A stretch of 64,000 nt of DNA from Paraphysoderma sedebokerense. Its lineage: Eukaryota; Blastocladiomycota; Physodermatomycetes; Physodermatales; Physodermataceae. Numbering within the stretch: position 1 is the first letter of the stretch; each line of letters begins with the position of its first letter. The stretch lies in assembly GCA_025602915.1 (NCBI GenBank), contig JAHLJZ010000014.1, positions 310,001 to 374,000 on the forward strand, in the 5' to 3' direction. The notes under the pieces were generated by a model. It was not told the origin of the DNA and made no database searches. It saw only the letters and a program-made list of their open reading frames with translations. Positions 33,662 through 45,138 of the stretch are shown here, piece after piece. Made by a program: the position numbers and the translations under genes.

Positions 33662-36050
33662 ATGTCCTCCGCTGTCGACGATAAAGTAAACACTCTCTCC
33701 TTTGGCTTGGACGCTTCCTTTCGAACCCTCATAGATTCCGACCGAATCAACAACATTGTAGCCTCGCAAGATGATATCAATCTCTCAAACAGAATCACAG
33801 CCCTCTTGAATGCAATCTCGACTATACATTCTGACATTAAGTTATCACCACAGACCCTAAAATCAATTCGCAAATCATTGTACCTCACATCCAAGTCTGT
33901 TCATTTTGCCGGCACCACATCCACTCTCGATTCGGAACCTATAATCGAATCCCTTCAATGGTACCTCGTCGGACGTCTCGCAATCTTAACCTATTCTAAC
34001 CTTCTCTCGCATATCTTGAACTCTACTTTTCCCATTTCAAACGATCTTTTGTACTGGCGCCAAACCTCACTTAGCCCCACGTATTTTGCCATTCAAACCC
34101 TACCTCACCGCCTTTACAGGCTTCTTACACATTCAATTCAGTTTGTATTACAACATCCTAGTCCGAGGTTCCAGTTTAAAACGCCACGTTTATCCCTAAA
34201 TCTTCAAAGACAGAGAAGAGTGCATCCGTCGTTCAGTTTCAGCACCTTGTCAAATTATTTCGACCCAGAAACTGAAATCATTGAAGCGCATGAAAATTTA
34301 AAATCAGTGAAAAAAGTACAGGCAGTTTTATTGGGAACATTGTTTCAGGAAGGCTATATTCTGGGTCGGCATGATGGAACGCATGTAAATATTGAAGTTG
34401 GATTGGACACCATCAAAAAGCGTTTGTGCGAGTTGGTGTTGGTAATGGAAAAGGTTCTCGCCAAGCATACAGAACTGTCAAGGGTATCTGGAACAAGTAT
34501 CAATATTTCTGATTTGAAGGATGGTAATGCGATTTGTTAAGCTCTTATATTCCTTCGTTTGAAGTTCGTTTACAAAAGCGCTTTTCCATTAACTCGTCTT
34601 TTCTCTCCAATGTCAGCAGAAACTTCTTCAATACTTACACCTCCAAAGCTGTCTTCTACTCTCCTCGATATTCTAGCTCAACTGACCACCACCCCGACAT
34701 CCATCCCTGTGACAACTCAAACCACAACACGAATTCTTATCAGATATGGACGTCCCTCTTTTCTCACCCGATATTGGATCCCTTTCACTATTTCGTTCGT
34801 GTCGGGCTACCTTTTCGTTAGCACTATGCAGTTAAATCGAGAGAAAATGATTCAATGGTCTGAAGATCTCGCAGAAACGGTTATAAACGGATTTAAAGAA
34901 TGGATTTGGAAACCTATTCTTGAAGTATGGGAAACTGTTCGGCATAAAGAGAGTAGAATTGCTGTCGTCGGAAGGGAAAGTCTGAATTCTGACCTTGAGG
35001 TACGTTGCTTTTCTTGTTGGGGATTGAGAATTACCCTTTCCTCAATATGCTTTTATCTGCGTGCTTTTCGTTTATTGACACCACTTGGCTTTCAGTCTTT
35101 GGAAAGAATGGTTTTAAACTATGTCAACGCACATAAAACTTTGAGAACTTTAAGCCCAGACGAAATACACAGCATATTGTATCAGACTCGGCAAGGTGAT
35201 ATTGGGGTTGTCATGCGCGAATACGAGTCGGAAGTGTTGGTATGTGTATTTTGTTTGCTCGCCTGAGATTATTTGCTCGGAATTGCTCCTATCGATTACA
35301 TAATTTTCTGACAAAATTTGTCTGCTTATGGAAACCATTCCCTATATTAGCACCCACTCTCTTCAACCATTACCGGCCACCTTCCAACCCTCCTCCTTAT
35401 TCAAATTCAAAAAACCAAGGTCGATCTCGCTCTCGCGTTATCCGCCCTTGACAAACTCCTCCGTTCAAATGAACTCAATTTCTCAGTTCTGGCAGTTTTA
35501 CCTGTTTTAGTACTGCTCGGTGGAGGAATCAGCTGGTTCAGAAGATTAATAAGACAGTGGAGTGGAAAGGGAAGGGAAAAGGGATTGAAAAAAGTTAGGA
35601 GCGTGTTAATTGAGGTTGAGAAACTTGTGAACAGAGGAAGAGCCATGATTGGAGAAGAAGTGGAAGAGGGAGATAAATCGAGAAATAAAGAACAAGAAAC
35701 AATGAAGGAGGAAGAGTTAGGGTATGCTTATTTTAATTCAATAGTTTGGCCTTCTTTTATTCTTCACTCCCTTTTCACCTTTTACTCCCTTTCTCACTTT
35801 CTTACCTTTACGACTATCTCAATTCCGTATCTCACCACCGCCTTCATTCCATCCTTATAGACTATTGCTAATAGAACTACACTACCTCCGTTCCCTTCTT
35901 TCACCATCATCTCCCAATTCCGCCTTGAGTTTGTCAAAAACAGAAGTAGAACAACATCTTGATGATATTCGAGAATTGGAAACTACAAGTTACACGGTTG
36001 AAATGAAATTGAGAGTTGTAGATCGAATTTGGAGGAGTTGGGACTTATAA
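33662..36050 (+). CDS. NCA2: NCA2-like mitochondrial protein (nuclear control of ATPase)
   Basis: Five exons (33662-34523, 34617-34999, 35096-35239, 35351-35721, 35861-36050) give 649 residues with agreeing phases. The NCA2 pattern is present: LLYWRQTSLSPTYFAIQTLP in the first third, then the membrane-associated segment RPSFLTRYWIPFTISF, IWKPILEVWETVRHKE, DIGVVMREYESE, and IQKTKVDLALALSALDKLL. A hydrophobic helix follows (NFSVLAVLPVLVLLGGGISW), then the C-terminal LLLIELHYLRSLL and VDRIWRSW. In yeast, Nca2 with Nca3 controls mitochondrial ATP6/ATP8 expression, and it sits in the mitochondrial membrane. Two or more hydrophobic helices fit that location. The start is the first ATG before a credible globular region. 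Confidence 0.9.
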
Positions 36051-36471
36051 ACCCCTTGAACTACAGTTTGAACGGAAATTCCAAAGATGCTAGCGGAAAA
36101 GCGTACGAGTAATGACAATGTTAATTAGTTTGTTGCTTGACGTTAAGACATTGGCTGGGGTTATGGGGAGCTTTACAAGACGTCAAGTGCAATATATCAT
36201 TATGAATAGCGAAATGTAAAACAGGCACAATCATGATTAAACCTGGATATCAGATTCGGTTTTATCAGTCTGATTTTAGAAGAAATGGATTTAAAATTTG
36301 CGAGGCTTGAAGCGGAAAACATGGGCGAACAGGGGGAATAGTTTTACTAGTTTACAGATTGGATCTGAATACAGCGCCTAAACGGAAATTAAGATCTATC
36401 AAAATCATCAGACAAGACCGGTCTATATGTACAAACTACAATTTCGATTCTTGTGACGTTGAATTTTCTCT
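36051..36471. other. Convergent intergenic region
   Basis: 3' ends of NCA2 and the F-box/R3H gene face each other. AT-rich, no gene seen. Confidence 0.55.
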
Positions 36472-38389
36472 CTACACTCTTCTAACAACAACAAATCGTC
36501 CTTTTCCTTCACCGATACTTTCGGTTTCCAATCCTAATCGTTCAGCAATGATATGAACGTGTTTTCTTCCATATGAAGTAAGGTATTCCGGGAACTTGAG
36601 TGCTCGATGGGAAGGGTCAAGATCTTGTGAAAATTGGTTCAAAATGTGGGTAAGTAGAGACGGTGTCAGTTCAGGTAATTCTACTGAAGCGGAGGACGAG
36701 TTTAAAGATTGGGAATGTGTAAAGTGTGACGATGAGTACGAAGACGACGGATGAAGGGAACTTGAAAATGATTTACGACTCGATGGAGACGTTGAATAGG
36801 TGATCTGTGGATTTGTTGGGGTCGTGGAGAGTGATGAATTTGCAGATGAGGAAGCAGAAGGAGACTGTGATGATGACTGGGAGCCGGAAAGTGACGAATG
36901 AGGAAGATAGTGGTCTGGGTGAACGTAAGCATTGGAGACGGTAGATAAATTTTTTGAAGATTTTCGACGGTTGAACGGAGTCTGAAAGTTAAAGTTGGAG
37001 TGACCGGAGGAACCGGGAGAACGATTAGGCACAAATGAATCGACATCTGGCTCCATTTCAAATATCATTCCTTCATCCTCACCTTCAACTCTATCATCCT
37101 TTTCTTTTCCTTTGCTTCTATTCTTGTGCTTAGAAGATCTGCGTTCTTGTCTCGCATCACTCTTATCCTTTTTCGATTTCGAATTCTTGCTACTACCGCC
37201 GTTATCTTGTGATTGTGAGAATCTAGAGTCCGTGTCATGCTCGAAGGAACTTGGCGGAGACGGTAACTGCGAAATGGTAAAACCATCGTTGTCGTCCTCG
37301 CCAAGCCCGCTGCTTTTTCGGCGCACCAACTTCCCCTGCTCCTTTTCTCTCTGACGTTCCAACTTCTTGAGGCCTCGTTTTGAAAGCCTATGTGTCCATG
37401 TTGATTCTTCGTTCCGTATAGATTCCCATTCTTCTGCAGTATGACCATTACTTTGATGATTTCCCACCCAACTATCTTTCTTTTTTCTTTTGTGCAATTT
37501 CTTTTCATTTGAGCTGAACAATATTTCACGCCCTTTACAGCTCCATTTGACTGAGCAGATCTTGCCTAGTAATCTGAGTTCTCTTTCGACATCTTTTTTC
37601 GCTTGAATTTTCTGATTCTCAAAATCAACAAAGCATTTGGAAACAGCTCTTCCTCTTTTGCCAGATTCTCGAGAAAACTGGTCTCGCAATTCCTGGAATT
37701 CGAGAGGAGTCATCGAATCCTCGGGTACGTAATATTGCCACTCTACAGCGACATCAAAACGTGAGTTCAAAATGTCAATCATTGAATGGAGAAAAGCATA
37801 GTTTACCTTGAAAAGAAGTAGTATATTTCGTAGGGGCACTATCATCGGAATAGAGAGTTCCAATGAAATGTTGTATTGAATGCGGAAGTCTCGGTATGAA
37901 TTGCAACAATGCCGGTGAAGACCAATCAATCAAGTATGAATGTATCTGCGAATTATCCAACGGCACTTTGAATTGATGGAGAGAAAACAGGGCAGAGGTT
38001 GCGGTTGGTGAGGACGGAGAAAAGGCATTGGCTCCGGGACTCGAGCCCAATAATTGAGTCAAATCTTCTTTTTCTCTTTCTCTTTGAATTTTATCCCGTA
38101 GCGATTCATTAATGAGCTGCGGCAGGTACTGGCATTCATTGATGAAATTAGACAGTAAACTGCTTTTAACCAATTGACGAAAAAATTTACACGAGTCAAA
38201 TATTGTTAAGAGAGATTGGGTATCGGTGGAAATATAGTAGAAAACATGTTCCCACAATTCGGACGGCATGTGTTGTAAGGGATGACCTTTGACATGGCTG
38301 ACAGTTCGACCGACCGACTTTTGCGACCGTATATCGGGGGGCTCGGCTGGCGAAGAGATGGTAATAGATACCTTGGGCGGCGCAGACAT
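36472..38389 (-). CDS. F-box-like and R3H-domain protein
   Basis: Two exons (37807-38389 and 36472-37742) give 617 residues. Residues about 37-80 look like an F-box (LQHMPSELWEHVFYYIS ... FDSCKFFRQLV). A middle region with VEWQYYVPEDSMTPLEFQELRDQ and a basic segment (RGLKKLERQREKEQGK) is followed by a long Ser-rich linker. The last 60 residues match the R3H fold: HRALKFPEYLTSYGRKHVHIIAERLGL, then ESIGEGKGRFVVV. R3H domains bind single-stranded nucleic acid, and F-boxes link substrates to SCF ubiquitin ligases. The union suggests a nucleic-acid- or RNP-directed ligase adaptor, which is inference. The F-box is the weaker call; the R3H is clear. Confidence 0.75.
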
Positions 38390-38696
38390 TGCGTACGAAA
38401 CGACTGAAGAGTAATTCAGTTTTGAATTTATGTCGTTAATTGATGTAGATGCAGAATTGACGGATTGAATTTGTGTCGATTGAAAACGTTCAAAGAGGAA
38501 CGTGCCGCCGCGTGACAGTGTGACTCACTCAGCTGACTTGCCAGCACGGTGTCACACCATAACGCTGTTCCAGCGTCTGCACGTGACCTGCCAAAGAGTT
38601 GTCAACAATAGCCTATTCAAATGAAATTGGAGTATCGGCACTAGTACTTAAGTTAGTTTCTAACTCTTCGACATAGGACAAATAGGCAGCAAAAAC
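38390..38696. other. Divergent promoter region
   Basis: About 300 bases between the starts of the F-box/R3H gene (minus) and the nuclease-like gene (plus). No clear element seen. Confidence 0.5.
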
Positions 38697-39482
38697 ATGG
38701 GAGACGTGAGACTTTGGATAACTGACGAGGACGCTTATCAAAGTGTCACCGATGAAGATATTAAAGATGCACTGAAAGATGCAGGATGGAGTAAAAACAA
38801 CAACCTTTACGACGAACTTTATCAATCACTAAAAGACATTATCAATAAGGGAGATCATGTACTTCCTGTAATCAAAATTCATCAAAACGTGAGAATCGGC
38901 GTCTATCCCACTAGGAACTCGCATAGGGTACCCGATGATATCGACTATAGGGAGGCCGAATTTAAGAGGAATAATGTAGATCGATCAACCGATGCCAACT
39001 CAGAGAGCGATCGGAATGCAGAGGAATACGTGAATTCAGCTGTTGCTACGTACTTCCAGGGAAATACTCTGCTAACAAATTACGAATATATTACAAAATA
39101 CGGCGGAAAAGGCGAAGTCGATGGAGTAATTGTAGGAAAGGATGAAGGAGGTAAGAACACGATAGTCTTTGTGGAGACAAAACGAGATATGAACAAGAAT
39201 TACGAAGACGCAAAAAGTCAAATGCTTCGTACTTTGGACCATTGGCAACATCTAAAAGATGTCCAAGAAGACCCAGACCTACTCTCGGGTAGAGGCACGG
39301 AGCAAAAGGACATTGAAAATTTAAAAGTAAAAGAATACCGAGATTACAACGTACGATGCGCTTTTGGAGGTGAAGTTATTGATCACTCAATAGGAGGCCA
39401 GCTGAAAAATTTCAAAAAGTATAAGCCGTTAAAAGTTGTGAAGGATGATGACAGTAGTTACCAAGTCAAAAACCTTTTGTAG
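38697..39482 (+). CDS. PD-(D/E)XK nuclease-like protein
   Basis: The single exon codes for 261 residues. Residues 109-121 form a helix with Glu (EEYVNSAVATYF). Residues 139-143 read GEVDGV, and 155-163 are a hydrophobic strand ending VETKRD. The pattern Glu, then Asp142, then Glu160-x-Lys162 is the active site of PD-(D/E)XK nucleases, as in restriction-type and Crinkler-associated nuclease domains. All three positions look intact. No signal peptide, DNA-binding domain or partner gene is visible. A role in DNA repair, in defence, or as an effector domain is each possible, and nothing here decides. The N-terminal 50 residues (ITDEDAYQSVTDEDIKDAL) do not show the LxLFLAK leader of Crinklers. Confidence 0.7.
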   Translation: MGDVRLWITDEDAYQSVTDEDIKDALKDAGWSKNNNLYDELYQSLKDIINKGDHVLPVIKIHQNVRIGVYPTRNSHRVPDDIDYREAEFKRNNVDRSTDANSESDRNAEEYVNSAVATYFQGNTLLTNYEYITKYGGKGEVDGVIVGKDEGGKNTIVFVETKRDMNKNYEDAKSQMLRTLDHWQHLKDVQEDPDLLSGRGTEQKDIENLKVKEYRDYNVRCAFGGEVIDHSIGGQLKNFKKYKPLKVVKDDDSSYQVKNLL

Positions 39483-40233
39483 GTAATGTTAAGAACTGAA
39501 CTAGTTTATTCCAATGTTCTCTGTGTCCGTCTGTATGTGTGTCTATGCAGAGCCTTTAGGGTTTAAAATTTAATTCCATCTTCATCAACCTCATCATGAT
39601 AATTAGTTAAAACTCTTTTCTTTTACCCATTTCAAAGTTCGACTCAGGCTACCTGATACTGATAACGAAAGAGCAAGTCAATGTCTGGATTCTGACAAAG
39701 GAGTTTTGGGACAGCACTAATTCTGAAGACCATCGAAATAGACGGTCTTCGGTTAGAAGTCATTTAAGTTAAGCGATAGGAAAACGACACATAAGACGAC
39801 AGAAGAGTCTTGATAACGCTCACTTTTTTACAATTTATCTTTGCGGGCCAATGATGAGAAAGCCAAATGGACAGACGCAGAATTTTGAAAGAACGTTAAT
39901 GTTACGTACGACCGCATTACCACTTCTTCTTTTTTCTTTAACATAGAGCTTTTTGAAGTTGCTTGGCTTTCTGTCTATCAGTCTTCTATACAGTAGGATT
40001 CTCAGTAATAAATAAAGCACACGAAACTCATCAAGCAGCGAGTGCGAGTTCGAGTCGGCCAGAAGGGAGGACGGACAGACGTAGAATTTGCGCAGTGAAA
40101 ACATGAACAAAAGAGAAGTGCTATATCGGATGTCTAAATCAGCAGTATTACCATCAGTCATAACGTCAAGGCTTTGAATTGCCCTTTCTTCCGTGCCAAC
40201 ACAATAACTTGAACAACGAGTGGCGGGAAAAAT

Positions 40234-40293
40234 TCTTACAAGATGAAGAGACATCTTACAAGATGAAGAGACATCTTACAAGATGAAGAGACA
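40234..40293. repeat. Three exact tandem copies of a 20-base unit
   Basis: The unit TCTTACAAGATGAAGAGACA is repeated three times without change (40234-40253, 40254-40273, 40274-40293). It looks like a young minisatellite. Confidence 0.9.
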
Positions 40294-40750
40294 GATCACT
40301 GAATTATTACATAGTTCACCGTAGTTCAAACAGCCCAGACCCAGATATCCCATTATTCAGATTTCAGAATGCATTCAATCTCACTATAATATGCATAGTT
40401 AGAAGTACAATGAATCTCTCTTCCGGGCCAGAATCTCATCCAATAGTTATCGACTGTCACAAGGGTGAGTTCACCTCGTCGACGATCTAGATGTAGCCGC
40501 GGGAGGCCGGAATGGCAGACACAAGAACGCGATTCGCGAATACAACTGACGTTATATGTCATCTTTCAACTGGATCTGTCCCTATCGGTGTCTATTACGG
40601 TCTAACGATTCAAGGAACATTCGTCTTTATTATTTGTCCTAGCCACTAGTAGCCACTCCTTCAAACTGTTCAGCATTCGTTGTCACCTATCAAAACTTGT
40701 GTTACAACTTTCCCTCTTATCTACATTATATTTCGAGTATGCGGAAATTA

Positions 40751-40756
40751 TATAAA
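40751..40756 (+). promoter_or_regulatory. TATA box
   Basis: TATAAA inside ATTATATAAAGGG, about 135 bases before the ATG of the next membrane protein gene. Confidence 0.5.
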
Positions 40757-40889
40757 GGGATGCAATTCCCGCGTCTGACTTCTGAGACTCTTTCATAGCA
40801 CCCAATTACCTCAGTGACCATAACTTTACCTGTTTCACAATTTTACTGCCATATTTGTTGTCGCAACGAACTTTCTAAAGCTGCAAATC

Positions 40890-41875
40890 ATGTCCGAGTC
40901 AGCTAACATTTCCATGACGTTGCTTTTGTGGGCACAAAATTTTCGAACTGCAACAGTTGGGGCAGCATGCACTATGTCACTTATCAACATGGTCTTTTGG
41001 TACTCACTTTTCAAAAACAAATCGACCGTCACGAGCATACTAGTCATCACCAATGCAGTTTCCACTTTCATGGAAGCGTTCTTTCAATTGTTCGTTCTAG
41101 GTACCGAATCTCCTCGGGACAAAGTTTTTATCAGTATTGTTGCTTGTAGTTGGGTATGGATGTTACAAGGCATCGTCTGGCTCACCAGAGACAGGTTGCG
41201 GATATTCTCAGCAAGTCAGTCGAAGCTTGAAAGTTGGTTCATCAAGCTTTCACCTTTCGCGGTAATGATTGCACAGTTGTTCGACTTCGTCTTTTATTTC
41301 ATCTCGCTCTTCAGTGGCCAATATTGGGATCGCTATTTCACTTCTGCAATTATTGCAACAGTATCAATCTCAGTTGTTGAAATTATCTCCTCCACGTTAA
41401 TTATTAGCAAGCTTGGGTTCAGTGCGCAAGTATTGAAAAGTCCTTCCAGCGACAACATGCAGGGTTGCAAACAGGTTTGTCACCCTTGTTTGTCGGTACC
41501 ATAACTCAAAAATGTAGAAACTAACGTATCTTTTTTTACATTGCTACATGACAGAGTGTTTCCGCCGACGTCGTGTCTACAAAGATGGGCGTGTTACCTA
41601 AAAGTAGTGTGGATATCACCACACAAGCCAACTCTTCTCGAACCAAAAACTTCTCGGACGCAATTCATACCAAGAAATTAGCGGTTCGAAAGATGGCAAT
41701 AATTAGCATCTTATTCGATTTGGGTGTGATTGTGCTTTGTATTGTCCAGGATTTTCTTTCTATGTTGGCTTTGAAGCCTTTGAATTATTCTATTCGTTTA
41801 GCGATGCTACTGTTGTTGTACACAATCTCGGTCCATAGTGGCCGAAACACTTCTCCTGGGAAATCTACAGCTTAG
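40890..41875 (+). CDS. Multi-pass membrane protein, unknown family
   Basis: Two exons (40890-41474, 41555-41875) join in phase across an 80-nt intron to give 301 residues. About seven hydrophobic helices are seen, six in exon 1 and one or two after a hydrophilic loop bridging the splice. Landmarks are FWYSLFKNKSTVTSILVITN, MLQGIVWLTRDRLRIF and YWDRYFTSAIIATVSISVVEII. The DRLRIF and helix spacing recall the loops of the 6-13 kb array (TRIRIF), but overall identity is too low for me to join them. A receptor-like topology is possible. No known signature. Confidence 0.65.
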
Positions 41876-42400
41876 TATTTTTCAACGTGCTCTTAATTAA
41901 ATTCTTTGTAAACGCGAAATGTACCCATATAGTGATATCTTATTTGATTGTAGCAACGTTTCTTATATTACTATCAATGCGATTCATTGCAAGACAATGA
42001 TATCCCGTTATTCTGCACTACATAAATAGAAACATTCAACGTAATTTTAGATACCTCAAATGTAGTCCTCATCTAGGGCAGTTGCATTACCAATAGAGCA
42101 TACTTGTCGATGTCTAGAGATGTTTGTCTTGTTAGGGAGGATTAAAACCCGTCGAAAAATTTTAATACATAACCTGATGATTGCGAAAAAATCTACCGAA
42201 AAATTTAATGTGCAATTATCAACGTGAAATCGAAATTGGGATTATAACTTTATTAACAGTGAGAATAGGGTTAAGTATTAAAATACCGCAATGCAATTAA
42301 ACATATTAAAAGTTTGTCCAAAAAAGATTGGACAAATTGTCCCCTACGTCGCCAGCCATATATACAACAATTATAAATTAAAATCAAAAGTATTATCCGC
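41876..42400. other. Convergent intergenic region
   Basis: AT-rich 3' flanks of the membrane protein gene and the repeat precursor gene. No gene seen. Confidence 0.55.
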
Positions 42401-43292
42401 CTAAGCTTTCTTGAATCCCTTGGCAATACCCCTTTGGAACTCGGCAATAGCTTTTCCGGCTCGATCGATAGCATCATTATTGATTCCACCTATTCTTTTA
42501 GCGAAATCAATACCTCCAGCAATATTCTTTTGGAAATTCCTCCCGAAATCATTAATTCCTTTGGCAATGCCATTTTGTATTCCACCGATCGATTTTCCAA
42601 TTTGATTAACTATATCATTGTTAATTCCGCCTATCCGTTTGGCAAAATCTATACCCCCTGCAATATTCTTTTGAAAGTTCTTGCCGAAATCAGCGATTCC
42701 TTTTGCAAAACCATTTTGGATTCCGCCAATGGACTTTCCAATTTGGTTAAGTACATCGTTATTAATTCTTTTCGCCAAATCTAACCCACCACCAATATTC
42801 TTCTGAAAATCAGCGATCCCTTTTCTAAAACCGTTTTGGATCCCACCAATAGATTTTCCAATTTGGTTAAGTACATCATTATTGATCCTTTTGGCCAAAT
42901 TTAGTCCACCTCCAATGTTCTTTTGAAAATTCTTGCCGAAATCAGCGATTCCTTTCTGTATTCCGGTAATTGCTTTTAAAAAATCTTGTGGCTTTCTTCT
43001 TATGAGTCGTCGTTTTTGCCCAGGAAGCATTTTTTCATAAGAACGTCTGGCGAGTTTTATCTCAGTCGTATCTGGTAATTAGAATTCAATCAGAACACGC
43101 GGCAATTTGAGAAAGCCATGAATCTGCACAGGGCATCAAGTAAATCTGCCAAGAATGATACGTACTGTTCACATCCCCCACAACTGCAGCATGGCTATTC
43201 GCCGAAGCATTCTGGTCACCGAGTGCGAAAGCTGACAGATACAGCGTGCAAATGCAGCTCGCTAATGCAATAATTCGAAGGAACGAGACCAT
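42401..43292 (-). CDS. Secreted repeat precursor with Kex2-type sites (KEP-like)
   Basis: Exon 1 (43166-43292) and exon 2 (42401-43071) join across a 94-nt intron (donor GTACGT, branch CTAAT, acceptor CCAG) to give 265 residues. Residues 1-about 23 are a signal peptide, followed by a short Asn/Ala/Ser-rich propiece. Basic cleavage sites are LARR (49-52), KRR (62-64) and IRR (66-68). Four evenly spaced AKR sites follow, with Lys-Arg at 103-104, 143-144, 187-188 and 234-235. They bound related units of 40, 44, 47 and 30 residues built from INND, GKSIGGIQNG, GIADF and NFQKNI. The Ile/Phe spacing predicts amphipathic helices with net positive charge. The layout is that of fungal Kex2-processed repeat proteins, such as Ece1, repellents and dikaritin precursors. 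Mature activity is unknown. The repeats are also visible in the DNA. Confidence 0.8.
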
Positions 43293-44239
43293 ATTGTGAA
43301 TTTACTTTAATTTCGGTGTAATTTACTTTAATAATGGTGAGATATCAGATTTGAATACTATGATTGACAGTAGACGATGTAGTATGCTTTTATAGTTTTC
43401 CATCAGAATAAGCTGGCTGACCACACCGTTTCAAGCTAAAATATAAAATGCAAATTTTGTGCTTTTTAAACCATCAGTATAATCTCCTGGAGAGACCGTT
43501 CTCCGTTAAATATAAATCAGCCGACTAGAGTATTCTTTCAAAAGGCATTTGACCATACCAATGTGGAAAATCTAATGCTTAATCCGATGTGCCTATGCCT
43601 TTTTGATTTGAAGCGTTGCCATATGCACATTCTTATAAATCAAAAGCTCAGCCAACGCCCTGCCAGTTGGTAGAGGCTTTCACAGTTTTTCTTTAACGAC
43701 TTGAATGTAAGAAGAGTGCCCCATCGATATGCTCCATTATCTCTTGAAACTTGTTTAATTTGAAAGAACAAGATTTAACTGTAAGAGACACCATAAAAGC
43801 ATCACTGCAGCCTCGACCATGGACAGTTGAATTGTAGAGCCTGTTTTGCCAAATCATAGTGTGACGCCTTTTCTTCACGAAAAAAGACAACTTTGGCTGT
43901 AGCCGCGGTGAGGCTCGCAAGAACTTGCACACCAACGCCAAGTGGCGGCGGCGTTGCTTAAATTTTAATTTTACTTAGTAGTCTTGAAGGTTCATTTGCC
44001 CTGAACCGTTGCACACTTGCAACGGTTATATTTCACTCTTTCGCTAACTGGGCCATTTGATATGCAGGAAAGAGGCATATTTTGTGTGCAGTCATAATCC
44101 TTCATATCCGATTCAGCGACACTTTCAAATCTACTTTCAGTTAAGGTGACAAAAGTACGGAATCAAACATATTAATACTCGCTTTACTAAATTAATACAA
44201 CTACATAAACAATACTAAATATGAATACAAATATATACT
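43293..44239. other. Intergenic, no further gene seen
   Basis: Promoter of the repeat precursor and 3' flank of the third secreted paralogue. A short minus frame at 43693-43941 has no family pattern. Confidence 0.5.
43387..43394 (-). promoter_or_regulatory. TATA box of the repeat precursor gene
   Basis: TATAAAAG on the minus strand, about 95 bases before the ATG. Confidence 0.5.
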
Positions 44240-45138
44240 CTATTGGCTGTATGGGGTTCTCTTGTATGTACCAGTTACCGGTGCGGCAGACTTTTCATCA
44301 CTAGGGACGACTGCAGGAACGAATGTTCCGTTGGTTGTTCCGTTGTTTCCACCGACACAATTGATATAAAAAGGGTCGCTAATAAATTTAAGTCTAGTTC
44401 TATCCATGTTCAACATATCCCGTCCTTCGTATTCAATTCTGTAGTATCCGGTTGGCATGTTTACAGGTGGTGTCCACTTGTATAAGGCTCTACCAAATCT
44501 TGCTCTGCCGATTCCTGCAGTTCGGTCAGCTTGAATGAACTCGGTCGATTTTTGATTCATGATATCTGCGATTTTTCGGCCGTCGTTGTCAACAAGGGTA
44601 AGAATGGAACTTGAGAGACCCTGATAATATCCAAACCAATCCAAAAGCAGAACACAAATTATTAATACTCAAGACATGTTACCCATTCAGAACCAAAACA
44701 AACATACAAATTGAGAACCCAATGCAAATGTGTTTGCCCTGATGGTTTCAGTATGACCACATTGCCAGTTTGTCTTCTCATGAGGGAATAAGAAGGTCAT
44801 TTTAGCATGTGCTTGGTGATTGAAAGCCACTATTTCAAAACAATTACAATGTTATTGTTAAAAGATTGAAATGATATATCAAGAAGTAAGGGAAGAATAA
44901 TTACTGGATGAGGAAACCTGTGAAAGTAATTAAGCAACATAATCTGACGTTAGTACGCTGAAGCCTTACACAAGTCGAATAAGTGTCGATGAAATTAGAG
45001 CGAAATACGTACAGCCAGACCTCCAGCGTTACCGGCGACATTGAGACCGACGAATGTTCCAGTACTCATAGGGCTGGAGACCGAAGTTGCAACCAGATTC
45101 AGAGCAACTAAAACAAAAAGAGACATTTGCGCATTCAT
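44240..45138 (-). CDS. Small secreted beta-sandwich protein (paralogue 3)
   Basis: Four exons (45013-45138, 44905-44917, 44708-44829, 44240-44620) give 213 residues. Exon 2 is only 13 nt. A signal peptide (residues 1-about 21) is followed by a Gly/Ala-rich stretch and the same core as the 3.4-6 kb pair: FLFPHEKTNWQCGHTE, SSILTLVDNDG, then the strongly shared GIGRARFGR. Next come PTGYYRIEYEG and FYINCVGG. A C-terminal tail of about 35 residues rich in Thr, Pro and Val is unique to this copy. Shared exon phases (all splices at matching points of the fold) confirm common descent despite about 40 kb of separation. Kre9/Knh1-like assignment is by pattern only; location is outside the cell or at the wall. 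Confidence 0.72.

Larger units (their letters stand above)
39483..40889. other. Long intergenic region with a 20-base tandem repeat
   Basis: About 1.4 kb. It holds three tandem 20-base units (separate entry), a 7-base-stem hairpin (GAAGACC at 39725, GGTCTTC at 39744) and the promoter of the next gene. A 139-codon minus frame (39835-40254) has no family pattern, begins inside the tandem repeat and is not called. Confidence 0.5.

Noticed and set aside
36702-37529. Minus-strand frames of 119 and 154 codons within the F-box/R3H gene
   Set aside because: Same-strand shadows of the low-complexity Ser/Lys-rich linker in another frame.
39725-39750. 7-base-stem hairpin (GAAGACC ... GGTCTTC)
   Set aside because: Short stem with a 12-base loop in a eukaryotic intergenic region; expected by chance and without a known role.
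40045-40060. GAGTTCGAGTC, similar to a tRNA B box
   Set aside because: No A box at the right distance and no cloverleaf arms could be drawn.
39835-40254. 139-codon minus-strand frame
   Set aside because: It starts inside the 20-base tandem repeat, has no recognisable domain and irregular composition.
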